This document shows, piece by piece, positions 34,160 through 45,080 of a DNA stretch of 64,000 bases; within the stretch, counting starts at the first letter, position 1, and every line of letters starts with the position of its first letter. Position numbers and translations under genes: made by a program. The DNA is from Heligmosomoides polygyrus polygyrus (Eukaryota; Nematoda; Chromadorea; Rhabditida; Heligmosomidae): contig OX377201.1 of NCBI GenBank assembly GCA_947396885.1, positions 22,235,923-22,299,922 of the forward strand, given 5' to 3'. The notes beneath the pieces are model-generated. The model saw nothing but the letters and a program-made list of their open reading frames with translations. It was not told the DNA's origin and did no database searches.

Positions 34160-34990
34160 GACGACGGCTGAAAGGCAATTGAAGGCATGATAGTGTTCAA
34201 GCTGGAGAAGAATTTCGTTACACAATCTTCGGCCCTTTAAACCGTCAAGGATTTCGAAGCACATTTCACCACATTGTACTTTCGCCTTTAAAGCCCACCG
34301 ATAATAATCCGCTTCTCAGAGTAATCGTTCTGGAAATTCTTAGAAGCGCATTAGGAAGCCAAGCAATTTGAGGCCATTTTGAAGCGATTGCCTACAAAAT
34401 TCAGGAGCCCTCGAGCTGGATAACGTCCATTTTTATATTTCCCGACGAAACTTCCTCATGCTTTGTTCAGTGCGCAGTATAGAATGGAAGCAGAATAAAA
34501 TTCGTTTCTACTCTTCCTCCTTCACTCTATGTATGGACGGGTGATTGTCCATTCACTAATTAGTTCACTTATATGGAATAAAGAAGTGCAGAGTAAAAGG
34601 AAGAAACAAAAACACACAATTAGCGTCGTTGTCTATGAAGATCGTTTACTTCCTCCTTCGTTACGTTACAAATATTATTGTGAAAGTGCATGAGTGCAGT
34701 ATATGTAGCTTCATGGTGTCGCCTCCCTTAAGACTGCGCCATGCACTTTATTTCTAGATTGCCTCAGGGAAAACGATTTACACAAGGGGCTGATAAAAAT
34801 CATTTCATAACGCTTCTTTTTGAAAGCAATTCTGGGAAACAATTTACACAAATGCGTGGGAGAATCGATAAAAGTTATTTCATTCATTAATCAAAACGAA
34901 TCTGGAAAATACTGTACCAGGGCTTTCCTCATAGTAGAGCCAGAGATTCTAGCTTTGAAACCTACAAGATCCGATACTGGAAAGAAGTAT
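34160..34990. other. no gene recognised
   Basis: Unassigned. 34736-34760 has a short SINE-A-like string (GACTGCGCCATGCACTTTAT). Confidence 0.35.
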
Positions 34991-34994
34991 GCAG

Positions 34995-35575
34995 TTTGGA
35001 CGTTTTCAAGACTGTAGAGGAAGTCCTGAAGAAGACCAAGAGCGTCCGACTCCGCCATACCCACTTATTGGACTCCACTGTTCTTCCTGCGCTGACCTTC
35101 CTGTGCCGTACGACAGCAGGTTGAACACGCGATCAGCATCGCGCAGCGGAGAATCAAGAGGACGGTGCCGATTCCCGCAAGTGAGAGAAGGCCTCCGGTG
35201 TTCCAAGCTTCGTTGCGATCGAAGATCAGAGACGCTGTCGCATGGGCTAAGCTGTCGAAAATTAGGTGGGCCGGCCGCGCAATGCGATTTTCAGACACCC
35301 GCTGGACGAGAGCCATCACCGACTGGATTGCGCGGGTTGTCAAGAGAACACCAGAACGCCCACCAATGCGTTGTTCGGACTTCTTCGTGAAAGCCCTGAA
35401 AGACCGATATGACGCTCTTCTTGTCCCTCGAGCGAGGAGTATCTATTGGAGCACTCTGGCACGCGACGGAGACGAATGGAGACGCTGCTGGCGCCTGCTC
35501 CAGCGACTGGATGATCAACTAGACGGCATATGTGGTACAGGTGAAGTACCTCTCCAGTCTTGATAGTTACTAACC
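34995..35575 (+). pseudogene. RTE-1-like reverse transcriptase C-terminus
   Basis: The best frame (35165-35563) reads [20 protein letters not shown], then [40 protein letters not shown] and [15 protein letters not shown]. This is the conserved tail of nematode RTE-1 elements after the RT domain. The upstream part (34995-35160) is in another frame, so the copy is frameshifted and 5'-truncated. It ends near CAGGTGAAGTACCTC, resembling the CAGGTGATACAGGTGATA end of the 57900 copy. Confidence 0.8.
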
Positions 35576-35851
35576 TGACTAGTGGTGCTCCAGTGTGGGG
35601 AAAAACGGTAAATATCGACTCCGCCGAGGTGTCTTGTGCTTATAAGTTTGGAAAAAGTGAGCACAACCATCTTTAATGGCTGATGCCAATGCAAGCTAAT
35701 CGACAATCAGCTGGCTTATGAATTGTGCTTAATTTCATTTCAATAAAAGCAGGTACTTTAGAAAAAATGACTACAAGACACGCCAAAAAGCTCTTAGCTA
35801 TAGAACATATGGATTAGCTTTTAAAACTGACTCATTCTCTTATGGGAACGT

Positions 35852-35975
35852 GGCGTCGCAGTGCAGGAGTGCGTGTACCCCAAGTTAAGCTTGGTTCGAA
35901 CCCTACCCAGGTCAAGCAAACCTTGAATTCCTCTAGCGCCGTTGAATTGGTATCCGGTTGCCCAGGTTTGTCCAG
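35852..35975 (+). mobile_element. SINE-A head half, decayed
   Basis: GTGGCGTCGCAGTGCAGG for the head, CTTGGTTCGAACCCTACCC for box B, GTTGAATTGGTATCCGGTTG for the body. Confidence 0.5.
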
Positions 35976-37018
35976 GTTCGTTATGACATGACACTGTCCC
36001 GTTGTGATATGAACTCGATAAGTTATCGACCAGGGCTGGGTTTCATCAACGACTCACATAACTTTAACAAAGAATTCACAGCGGAAAACTCAGATAACGC
36101 GGCTTATCGCTCATCATATCGCATGATAAGCCGTGCTGTCAAAGACTTCTGTTGTAATTTTCTGTTAAATTGTTGTAAGTCGTAGATGAATTCGGCCCAG
36201 GGATTGTTAATGGTTTTATACCGACTGACAAGTCTGGTACCAGAGCTGTCCAAGAATGGTGGAACGACGAATTGTACAGGGTGGCCCATAAGTCCTGCAA
36301 CAAAATTAGGAGACCTTATTGGTTGTCTTTTTCCAACTGCAAAAAAAACCGCATACCAACAGTTATGTAGCATATACTTAGTGTTATACTTCTGGAAAGT
36401 ATCACGGTTGTAGCTGCCCTTATTACAAGTAAGATTATTATTAATATTACAAATACAATATTACAATACAATATTACAAATACAATTACATTACAAAGTA
36501 ATGCGCTCTCACGTAAAACTACCGAAAATACTTCTCTGGCCCGTGGTGGGGCGCTTCCGTTCCGATGTGACTAAATTTCGGAAGATTGGTTGTTGAACAT
36601 GCAGTATGATGGTATTGTGTAGGGCAGTGCAAAGGCTTCTCAAGAGTGAACATTGGATGAACGGATCTGAACTACAGTAGAAGAACGCTATTAATTTCCT
36701 GATCATACAGGATGCAGCAACCAGCTGGAACAAATTCAATATTCAGCCGTGTGCGTAATCTATTACTAAGCAATATGTTGTTTCTAAAAAACTACAAGGA
36801 GACCTCTACAAGTCCGCAAGTGAGATGAAGACTCAGCTATGAGGAGAAGAGAGTAGAGGGAAAAATTTGTAAGCGCAGTTGGAGGGCGTCGTTCGAAATG
36901 GGTATTCAGCCTCTGCCTCATTTGATGAAAAATTTCTCAAAGTTGAGCGATCCCAGAAAGGTCAAAATAATAGTACGTTTAATGCTACCTTTGCGGGAAC
37001 CTGATGATATAAACACAG

Positions 37019-37536
37019 TGGTCCTCCATGACAGGATTTTGTCATACACAATTTTCCAAAATGTGTCCCCTCACACCCTAGGTTTTTGTTAAAAATAGTG
37101 AAAATCAATAAAAATTTTCGTTTGATAGGGACAAAAACCTAAAACCATATATTAGAGACTCAATCGCGTTGTTTAAAGGCAAAATGCACATTCTGGTACA
37201 GCGATTCCTGTAACAGCAAAAGAAAAGGACGTGGTAGCGGTTTTGAGTCCATCTGCAAAATATTGCACCTGCGAAAGACTAGCTGTGAAATTCCTAAATC
37301 TTTAGATTTTCAATCTTTGATTATTAACCATCTTAAAGAAAATGTCGTGCTCTATAAAGCCTGGGAAAACTATTGTTCAATATCTTCTTTGGAACGAATA
37401 AGGATTTTGTCATACACGATTTTCCAAAATGTGTCCCCTCACTCCCTAGGTTTTTGTGTAAAAATAGTAAAAATCAATAAAAATATTCGTTTGATAGGAA
37501 TAAAAACCTAACACTATATATTAGAGACTCAGTCGC
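37019..37536 (+). repeat. two diverged direct repeats inside the TIR element
   Basis: GGATTTTGTCATACACAATT..GTGTCCCCTCAC..AGAGACTCAATCGC (about 37027-37165) recurs at about 37403-37536, roughly 377 bp apart, with small indels. Confidence 0.8.
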
Positions 37537-37604
37537 TCCGTAAGAGGGGCTGCGACGTGAGCTGCAAAGCAACCCACACGATCTGAAGGTTCTTATCAAT
37601 CCAG

Positions 37605-37768
37605 AGGCCGGATTCATCAGCAATTAACCCATGGGTATGCGCGTGATGAGGGGTAGAGATAAGATAAGAGTCAGGCAGAGATAACGCAAGAGTCGGAGAC
37701 GCAGGCTTCATTGTGGGAATCTCTACCCCTTATACCCGCGGGTTAGTCGTTGATGAATCCGGCCCCAG
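37605..37768. mobile_element. MITE family H
   Basis: GGCCGGATTCATCAGCAATT at the left pairs with TTGATGAATCCGGCC at the right. An inner pair is GGGTATGCGCG / CCCGCGGGTTAG. About 164 bp, sitting inside the larger TIR element. Similar ends occur at 44417, 15852, 37970 and 51378. Confidence 0.7.
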
Positions 37769-37969
37769 GAGTGGTCCCTTATGAATAATACCGCTCCACC
37801 ATAATCTACAAACCATGGGCAAACAAGGTTTAAAAGTGGTTCGAATTTAGTGCATTCTTAGCCTTTTTATACGCCTATGTTTTTGTTGCAGGACTTATGG
37901 GCCACCCTGTACATGGGCTGGTTTTGAATAATTTCAGCAGCCTCTTAACAACACTCCAGAGGCCGGATT

Positions 37970-38092
37970 CATGAACAATTAAGCTGGTGGGTATGCGGGG
38001 TATAAGAAGTAGAGATAAGATAAGAGTCAGGTTGAGATAAAGTGAGAGCCATAGACGTAGGCTTCATTGTGGGTATCAGGAAGCTGTTGGAG
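37970..38092. mobile_element. MITE family H, left part only
   Basis: AGAGGCCGGATTCATGAACA, AGTAGAGATAAGATAAGAG and GGCTTCATTGTGGG follow 37605-37715. The right arm is absent. Confidence 0.6.
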
Positions 38093-38515
38093 ACTATGAT
38101 CAATTTCTTGAAAATTTTAATAAAATTTCTACAAGTTTGACATACTTATTGTGGGACAGAAATGTTCGTTGTACTCTCGTGTGTTAGTGCTTCAACACCA
38201 AATTTATTCATATATTTATTTATTTATTTGTTTATTTGCACTCGAAGGTGCACTACAAGGCTATTGGATCGTCAAACAAATAAGATAGCCGTTAAAAGGA
38301 GCAGTAGAATAAAAGTTTAGATAGATCAAAATTGGGAACCTTTTCACTTTAGTATTTACCATCTGGCAACGCTGGTTTTACGGCAACTCCTACATATGCT
38401 AAGTAATGTATAGAAGGTTACGAGCCGAAAAAGAAGTTACTCATAAGAATTTATAAAAGCTACCGTAAGCCTATCCGAGCTCAAGTATAGCTCACAAAAG
38501 CTTGGCGCGCATATA

Positions 38516-39396
38516 TACCATTTTCACGTCGAATAGAAGACTTTTCAAAATAAGTTGGACACTTCTCAAACCAGAATGGACACTCTTGTTTGCTGTCCCG
38601 TGAATTTTGAAATCAAATTGAATGTCTGCAAAATCGAGACGAGCTCGTTACAGATTAAACTAAAGACTCTATGAGATGGTTGGAATAATTTTTTGTTCGC
38701 GGAAAACTTAGAATAACTTTTTTTGGAATTTTATTTACTTCAGCTGCCAAATGAGTGAATTAATTTTATAAAATTGTTATCTTTGAAAAAATAACAAATT
38801 AAATTTTGTGTTAAGGCGCATCAAGGCAGCAATCATAGCGTACATAAAAAGACTGGATCGCGCCATACTCTCTAAATGTTCAACGAAAGTTTGTTTGATT
38901 GACAATGTGAATACTACTTACATGCAGAAAGAAAGTTAAGATATGTCTATTTTTTCAATTACACATATCTTAACTTTGTGTTGCACCGCTTCCTGGTGTG
39001 CTACTGCATGCAAGCAGAAATGTCGCTATCAATTGAATAAAAATCGCAAAAGTTTCGAACGGGGCATGGCACAGCCTCTGTTTTGGCAGCATAAAATGAC
39101 CAGCTTCCTGCTTTTCAAGATAAGCTTTAAATCATTGTTCTTCCTCAAAAATCCATTTTACAAAATTTAGAGCTATATGTTCTGTTATTGGGAAGTAAAT
39201 TAAAACTTCGAAAAAAGTTGTACTAAAATTTTCCTTAAACAAAAAATAATTCTAACATTTTTGGAGCGTCTCTAGTTTAATGTAGAAGAAACTCGTTCCG
39301 ATTTAGAAGTGTTCGCTTTGATTCGAAAAGTCTTAGGCAAGCTTAGAAGAGTGTCCAATTTGATTTGAAAAGTGTCCAATTCGACGTGAAAATGGC
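38516..39396. mobile_element. TIR element G, copy 2 (about 880 bp, non-coding)
   Basis: Left end TACCATTTTCACGTCGAAT, right end ATTCGACGTGAAAATGGCA. The sub-terminal inverted regions include the repeated phrase 'attggacact/agtgtccaat' and CGTTACAGATTAAACTAAAG / CTAGTTTAATGTAGAAG. The AT-rich interior has only a short chance frame. Confidence 0.75.
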
Positions 39397-40090
39397 ATGC
39401 ATGGCGTATCATCGACAAATTTTGCTGTTGAAATCAACATCATCCAACGTGATGCTGGAGTCGCAACACCTGCGAATAATCTAGTTGCTTAAAGTACCAC
39501 TAATCATTCAGTACACGATAACACACCGCAGACGATAATGGCCCGTAACGAGCCGTGACGGTCATGAAGTGCAGAAGCTCTTAGCAACACAGCACACAAC
39601 CTCTTATTTCGTTGAAACGTTCCATTAGCAAACGCCATTGAATTTCTATAAAGAGAAGAAGAAACTGATGATCACTCACCGAGACCCTTGAGATGCTTTT
39701 GAAGGGCAATACAAGGGTGGTGAAAAGTAGGGATGAAAAAGAGAAAGAAAATAAAAAAAGCAGTAGCTAAAGGCAAGCAAGGAAATCCTGCCTCCAAAGA
39801 TAATGGAAAACGAAAGAAAACCGTATAGCAAAGGAGAATGGAATACATACAGCAAAGGAACTCAATAGCGATAGGGTAAGAATCTGTAATGTTTCGGACA
39901 AATTTTTAAAAGAAACAAAAAATTCGAAAAGATACGGTTTGAACGAAATGGAGACGAAAAATCGCTGAAATTGGGTTGAATTCTAGACTATGCAATTTGA
40001 GCGAAATCAGGTGGCATGAAGAAATGGTAACTGATATAAGATTGATAAAGGTTTATGTGAAGGGTATGTGAAGGGTACTCTATTACGACC
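39397..40090. other. no gene recognised
   Basis: Purine-rich stretch with many GAAA/AAAG runs around 39720-39990. Confidence 0.35.
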
Positions 40091-40091
40091 A

Positions 40092-40262
40092 GCTATGATG
40101 GACGATCAGTTGCTTTGGTCGGACTTCATCGTGAAGGCCTTAACGAAAGGCATAGAGCTCTTCGTGTCGACTACGATCCAGTGGATCATTCTGGCACGCA
40201 ACATGGACGGAAAGAGGCGTTGTCGGCGCCTTCACGAACGAGTCGACTACGGGACCATAGGT
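40092..40262 (+). pseudogene. RTE-1-like fragment
   Basis: Frame [33 protein letters not shown] matches the RTE-1 tail motif [19 protein letters not shown]. Truncated on both sides. Confidence 0.65.
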
Positions 40263-40518
40263 GAGGGTGCACTTATTATATCCGTTTTAGAAATGCCCGC
40301 TTTGACTTTGAAGGATGTTCAGCTTGACCACAGAAGTGTCCGGTTTGGCGAGATGATACGATACTTCAAATCTGTCAGAAATTATTATTCAACTGTTACT
40401 CAACGCGAAACTCGTTCTCTTGAAAATTGCCTTCCTTATGTTAACGAACGGGGAAATGAGTGGTCACAAAAAAAATATGTCCTTTTTTCACATTGTACTT
40501 AATAGTAGTAAACGTCCG

Positions 40519-40808
40519 GGGCGCCTGTAGCGCAGTCGGAGAAGGCGTCCGTTGCCGCGTGCACCCGATACTAGGATCCTGGTTCGGATTTCCCGCCCAG
40601 GCCAACCAAGCTCTCATTCTGCCGGGGTAGGCGAAATGGTACCAAACTTGTTTGGGAACGATATAGCGCTTAACCGTACATCGGCTGGCGACCGCAAGCC
40701 AATGCGGTGCCAAAACGCATTCAAATCTCCTCCACGATATCACATAGTAGAAGTAGAATGCGTGGCGCATCCCAAAAGCTATTCAGTAGCGCCGTCCTTA
40801 TCCTTTCT
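40519..40808 (+). mobile_element. SINE-A copy, full length
   Basis: Box A CTGTAGCGCAGTCGGAGAAG, box B TGGTTCGGATTTCCCGCCC, GAATGCGTGGCGCATCCC, and CGCCGTCCTTATCC at the tail. Confidence 0.95.
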
Positions 40809-41039
40809 ATAGCTCCTGATTTGGTGTCGTAAAACACGAAAATATAAGCATATAAATACCAGTTGTACAGAAACTCAACAAACGCCAAAGTCGAGAACGG
40901 CTGCCCGCAAGAAGCTGTTCTCAATAGCAGTGCTCGCGAAAATCGTACGTCAGGCAAGCGGGCAGAATATTGGAAATGAATTGACAATGAGTCTGAAGAT
41001 GTAGCGAGATGACACACGGACCGTTTTCCCAGCGAAATT

Positions 41040-42060
41040 TATTATTTATTACGGCAGAGGAAGCGCTACGACGGCATTCTGGTGGTGTAGGCGCGGCGGC
41101 GTCGGCGACGACGAGGACGACGTCGAAGGTTGACCGGTGAGTCAACGTCGCCGGCCGAACTCCGCTATTCATCGGAAAAGAGGTAAAACGACGCGCGCAT
41201 ACAACGAATGAAAAGCCATTGTTGCCGGCTGAATGGCGGACAGGACGTAATCACGTAGAGCAGCGGATTTGAATAGAAGACGTCGGAAGGAGCAGTGCAG
41301 GACAGCAGCGCCGACCGGCGGACGAACGACTGACCACAACGAACTCAGCGAGCTGTCGACAAAATAACGGCTCGTCTCTTATCTTATCGGAGCGCCTATC
41401 GGCACGGTGACAGGATTTTGAGGGTATTTTTAGTGGCCGGCGACGGCTCTGCGAAGCACGAAAAGTGCCGAAGAACGGACGAAATCGTGGCGAGCAGCGT
41501 GGGCGCCCGAGGCTCCGTCGAACGGCGACGGCGCGTTGCCAAGCTAGCTGCTCTGCAGCCGTCTGCAGTCGTCGCCGCAACCGGCATCGAACCGTCGGGA
41601 AAAAGGGAAAACAGTTCCGGACGGTCGCTTATCAGCACGGCCAGCAGTTAAGTCGTTAACGCTATCAAACCGCTGCGCACGGTCGTCATCCACATAGTAC
41701 GGAGAGATAAGGTGGTTTCGAAACTGTTTAGCGGCTCCTGCATCGACGACAGAAGCTCGACGACCGTGACTTGGCACGGAGCCAGACCGCTGTTATGATG
41801 AACGATCTGCCGACATCTGATGAGTCACGGCGAGGCAGCCGACGATGAGAAAAGCGCCGACCGAAGACGTCGACACCGACGGCCGGAAAACATCTCGGTG
41901 AAAAACGCGCGCCGTTCCACACACAAACCATAGCAACCTGACCTTTGAGTGGCCTGCTGAAGTCGTCGATCGGACGGATGCAAGCCGTGCAGGGCATCAC
42001 AAAAACGAGATGAGTCAACGTGAAGAGGTGAAGGGAGGAATGCCACCTATTGAGTCACAG
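41040..42060. other. GC-rich unique island, no resolved gene
   Basis: CG-dense sequence (GGCGGCGTCGGCGACGACGA near 41093) with open frames in nearly all frames, which at this composition proves little. No repeat family of the window enters it. It may be a promoter or 5' exon region. A donor-like CCGGTGAGTCA occurs near 41138 on plus. Confidence 0.3.
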
Positions 42061-42384
42061 ACTTGACGATAAAAACTGCTAGCGAGCACGTGGTGTTGTG
42101 TTGAAAACAATGTTAACTCTACGTCGAAGAACGTAGGAGATTAACTAAATCGAACTATTTCAATGAGGTCATGGGTGGAGTAATTGCCAAGTGGGCGGAG
42201 CTATGGTGTGCCAATTTTTTAGTCCAAAATTGCCAATCTGCAAATTTCGCAAAGAATCGGAAGAATAACCAGATGCATAAAGAGGGATTTACCAAAAAAA
42301 ATCTAAAAGCTCGCTCGTTGAAGGCGAGTCAGGTTTCAAATCGAAAAACAATTCGAAAAATGGTTCAATTCTATTGCTTTGAGC

Positions 42385-42600
42385 GTAAATTGGCTGGTAT
42401 CAAGGTTATGCTCTCACAACGATATTTGAAAGTGTTTTTTTTTATTTGAAGGACGAGGTATGTATGACGCGTTCCATCAAGCAGCGCCGGCGGTGTAAAG
42501 GCGTAGAGCATTCCCGCCCGGTCAGCATCAGGTACACACGGGTTCGAGTCCCGCCTGGCGCTATAGTTTTGATCGCAACGAAACATCGCTATGAATGCAG
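42385..42600 (+). mobile_element. SINE-B copy, plus strand
   Basis: The tRNA-like core at about 42486-42562 has CGGCGGTGTAAAGGCGTAGA and T arm GGGTTCGAGTCCCGC. The downstream flank TTTTGATCGCAACGAAACAT matches the other copies. At 42385-42425 a reverse fragment of the same flank (GGCTGGTATCAAGGTTATG) precedes it. Confidence 0.8.
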
Positions 42601-42705
42601 AAAAACCCAACAGTTATCGCCATTATCATTTGTGCACGGAGCGAGAGCAGCTGTAGCACAACAGCGTGCATTTTTCATTTATTTTTGCTACTGCTGCTCA
42701 GCTAT

Positions 42706-42731
42706 TTATTTATTTATTTATTTATTTATTC
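42706..42731 (+). repeat. (TTTA)n microsatellite
   Basis: About six consecutive TTTA units. Confidence 0.9.
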
Positions 42732-42866
42732 TCAGCGCGGAAGGTTCCCACGCGAACAATATAAAAGAAAACATATTAGAAAGAAAAAATACAACGCACA
42801 TGACAACACAAAAAACACTACAACTCTCTGAAGGCACTAGTATCGAAAAAAATTGACATAGAGCAA

Positions 42867-43495
42867 TCATGAAAACGCTGAAGAGGATAGCAACTTACTA
42901 AACGAATGCATAGACAAATCTAAGAGGTTATCGTTTTGGGCTAGTAGTAAGTTGAACTCCCGTAGCCTACGGTAGGTTAGGAACGTTGATCTGACCATGG
43001 TCCTTGCAACTGGTACATGTAACCGAAGCTTACCTCTCATCGTTCTAGTCAAGTGTCCTCGGAAAAATGCGGTGGGGTTTAGGTGTACTTTATGAGTGAG
43101 AATTTTGAAGAGCATTTTGAGGTCGACAGTTTTCCTTCTACTTTCAAGGGATTTTAATCCCAGCATCCTGTTTCTTTCTCTGCCATTTGGTATTGAGGAA
43201 TAATCTATGCCGAAGGATCTCATCACTACTTTACGGGTAAAATTGTTTTGGACACTTTCCAGAATATCAATGTCTTTCTTCTTAACAGGATTAAACACAG
43301 TAGTTCCGAACTCAACTATGGGTCGAACATATGTCTTGTAGGCACGCAAAAGAAGATCAGGATTGTTACTTTTCAAAACTTTAAAAAGATTATAGGTACG
43401 AAAGTTTGCCGTTTTGACCAAGGATTTGAAATGTGTATCAAAAGTTAGATTCTTGCCAATCAAAAAGCTATTAATGTGCCCAGCCATTAATCCGA
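42867..43495 (-). pseudogene. CR1-like reverse transcriptase C-terminal domain, 5'-truncated
   Basis: An uninterrupted minus frame of about 200 codons reads FDTHFKSLVKTANFRTYNLF, LLLRAYKTYVRPIVEFGTTV, KKKDIDILESVQNNFTRKVV, NRMLGLKSLESRRKTVDLKM and LFKILTHKVHLNP, then stops at 42867. This is the characteristic post-palm tail of CR1/Jockey elements (AYKTYVRP.lEy, ES.Q..Ftr, L.l.sLe.RR). Endonuclease and palm are absent. The 5' end abuts a SINE-A at about 43495, and the open frame runs on into antisense SINE, giving a 256-codon chimera. Confidence 0.8.
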
Positions 43496-43498
43496 GAT

Positions 43499-43754
43499 TT
43501 TTGGGATGCGCCACCATTCTACTTCTACAGGATATTGTGGAGGCGATTTGAATGCGTATTTGGCCATATAATGACTTGCGGTGGCCGGACGATGAACAGG
43601 TCAACGCTTTATACTTTTCAGATAAGTCTGGTATCAATTCACCAACCCCGGATGGATGGAAGGCTTGATGGGCATGGGCGGGAAATCCGAACCAGGAACC
43701 TGGTATTGGGTGCAGGCGACAGCCGGCGCCTCCTCCGACTGCGCTCTACGCGCC
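43499..43754 (-). mobile_element. SINE-A copy, tail-less
   Basis: GGGATGCGCCACCATTCTAC, GCGTATTTGGCCATATAATG, CCAACCCCGGATGGATGG, and GACTGCGCTCTACGCGCC at the head. The (CCTTTAT)n tail is missing where the CR1-like fragment joins. Confidence 0.9.
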
Positions 43755-44214
43755 AACGATCCAGTTATTTCCAAAGCCCCATTATTCGCATAATCCTTCT
43801 AGTCAAGATTTATCTGTTGTCCAATGTCTGTTGGCTATCAATACACCCTGAGAATTCTTCTAGGAAGCACACGAGAATGCTCTTTTTGGAAGTGCAACAC
43901 CCGTCAGATGAATTAGAATCTCTGACGAGAAGCTGCAACGTAGGTTGCCGAACCGTGGTTTATGCTAGACATTGATGACATGGAAATCTGATGCGTTGGC
44001 TCTACCTCCTTTTGAAAAGTTGCACTTCAATTGAATGCAGTTCATTACGAATGCTAACGTATTTTTAGGGACTCGTTGACGAGAGCGCTCATTGAATTTG
44101 CTCTGAGGTGACAGTTCACAAAAAGGCATCATCGCTCGGCACAGATTTATACACTCCTGCGACTAAGCAAAGATTTCTTCTTTTCTTTCAGGAAGGAACA
44201 TCAAGAACGGCAAT
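43755..44214. other. no gene recognised
   Basis: Ends with a strong acceptor-like TTCTTTTCTTTCAG (44179-44192) on plus, but no long frame follows it. Confidence 0.35.
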
Positions 44215-44412
44215 TTAGACCTTCTTCAGAGCAGCTTTTTCTGCACTAACAATGCCCAATATTATAATTCCATCACTGTTTTCAAGCAACGGGATAAAAT
44301 TAGACAGGCACACAACGCAATCTTCTAGCCAAGCAAATTTTTTCGAATTCACCATTGAGTAGAAATTTCGTCCAATTTTTTTGTTGTTGTTTCCTTTATA
44401 GAAAAGAAGCCC
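44215..44412 (-). CDS. candidate C-terminal exon, unknown product
   Basis: The minus frame ending at a TAA at 44215 reads GRNFYSMVNSKKFAWLEDC then VVCLSNFIPLLENSDGIIIL then GIVSAEKAALKKV. The hydrophobic-charged alternation looks like real protein, and no repeat explains it. The frame continues upstream into MITE H at 44417, so the true 5' border is unknown and no good acceptor was seen. Family not recognised. Confidence 0.25.
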   Translation of the reverse strand, partial: GLLFYKGNNNKKIGRNFYSMVNSKKFAWLEDCVVCLSNFIPLLENSDGIIILGIVSAEKAALKKV

Positions 44413-44416
44413 ATCT

Positions 44417-44554
44417 GGGGTCAGATTCGTCAACCGCGTATCGCCTTCTAACGGTGAAAACACCGCCAAACCTGACGCTGATGCATGTTATATCAGGGGG
44501 TTTAGCGGTATTTTCACCGTTAGAGGACGGTAAGCGGTTGATGAATCTGGCCCC
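44417..44554. mobile_element. MITE family H, complete palindrome
   Basis: GGGGTCAGATTCGTCAACCG left, GCGGTTGATGAATCTGGCCCC-type right end, inner arms TCTAACGGTGAAAACACCGC / GCGGTATTTTCACCGTTAGA. 138 bp. Confidence 0.8.
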
Positions 44555-44965
44555 TGGCATTACTCAAAAATAGAACGACACTCCTTTCTACTGAACGCTA
44601 CAACGGATATTCGACTTACCGCCGAAATATCAATCCTTTAAGGCGATCATTCACCAGCGGCAACATTTTATCAGCGGTCTTTGATCGGATCAATTCGCCT
44701 AATGGCAATTGGAATGCGTGACGTGCTCCAAAAGCACAGGATTTTACAATCGATCAAGAATGTCTATGACTAGGATATTCTTGAGTGAAGCAGTGTAGAT
44801 TTCACATCCCTAGGCCTATAATTAACCCTACAATCCGCATCATTGCATCATGTCTTGCTTGCACTGTAGGTAGGAAAAAGGAGTGGTCTGAAGCTGTTCC
44901 ATCGAGAGACATCTTATGTGAAGAAACGATTTCCTCTGTCGTACTCGTTCCACTCGATCTCCTAA
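44555..44965. other. no gene; possible SINE-A scrap at 44692-44735
   Basis: GGAATGCGTGACGTGCTCCA resembles the SINE-A 3' end. The rest is unassigned. Confidence 0.3.
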
Positions 44966-45080
44966 CAACTCGCATGCATCGCTTCGTTTTTCATTCATTG
45001 TTGCGTAGAACTAATTGTGATGTATATGCATATAGTTCCACGTAACAATTAATAAAAAATGAAGCGATGCATGCGAGTTG
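44966..45080. repeat. 115-bp hairpin (small MITE)
   Basis: CAACTCGCATGCATCGCTTC at the left and GAAGCGATGCATGCGAGTTG at the right are exact reverse complements. The arms continue imperfectly for about 50 bp (TTTTTCATTCATTGTT / AACAATTAATAAAAAA). Confidence 0.85.

Larger units (their letters stand above)
36277..37909. mobile_element. 1.63-kb TIR element with mariner-like ends
   Basis: Left end CAGGGTGGCCCATAAGTCCT and right end AGGACTTATGGGCCACCCTG match exactly over about 29 bp. Both are flanked by TA (36275-36276, 37910-37911). The end sequence and TA target are typical of the IS630-Tc1-mariner superfamily. No transposase frame is present, so it is non-autonomous. It contains a tandem duplication (37019-37536) and a MITE (37605-37768). 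Confidence 0.8.

Noticed and set aside
41251..42018. Arg/Ser-rich frames in five reading frames
   Set aside because: Expected from GC-rich composition. None has a recognisable domain or convincing borders.
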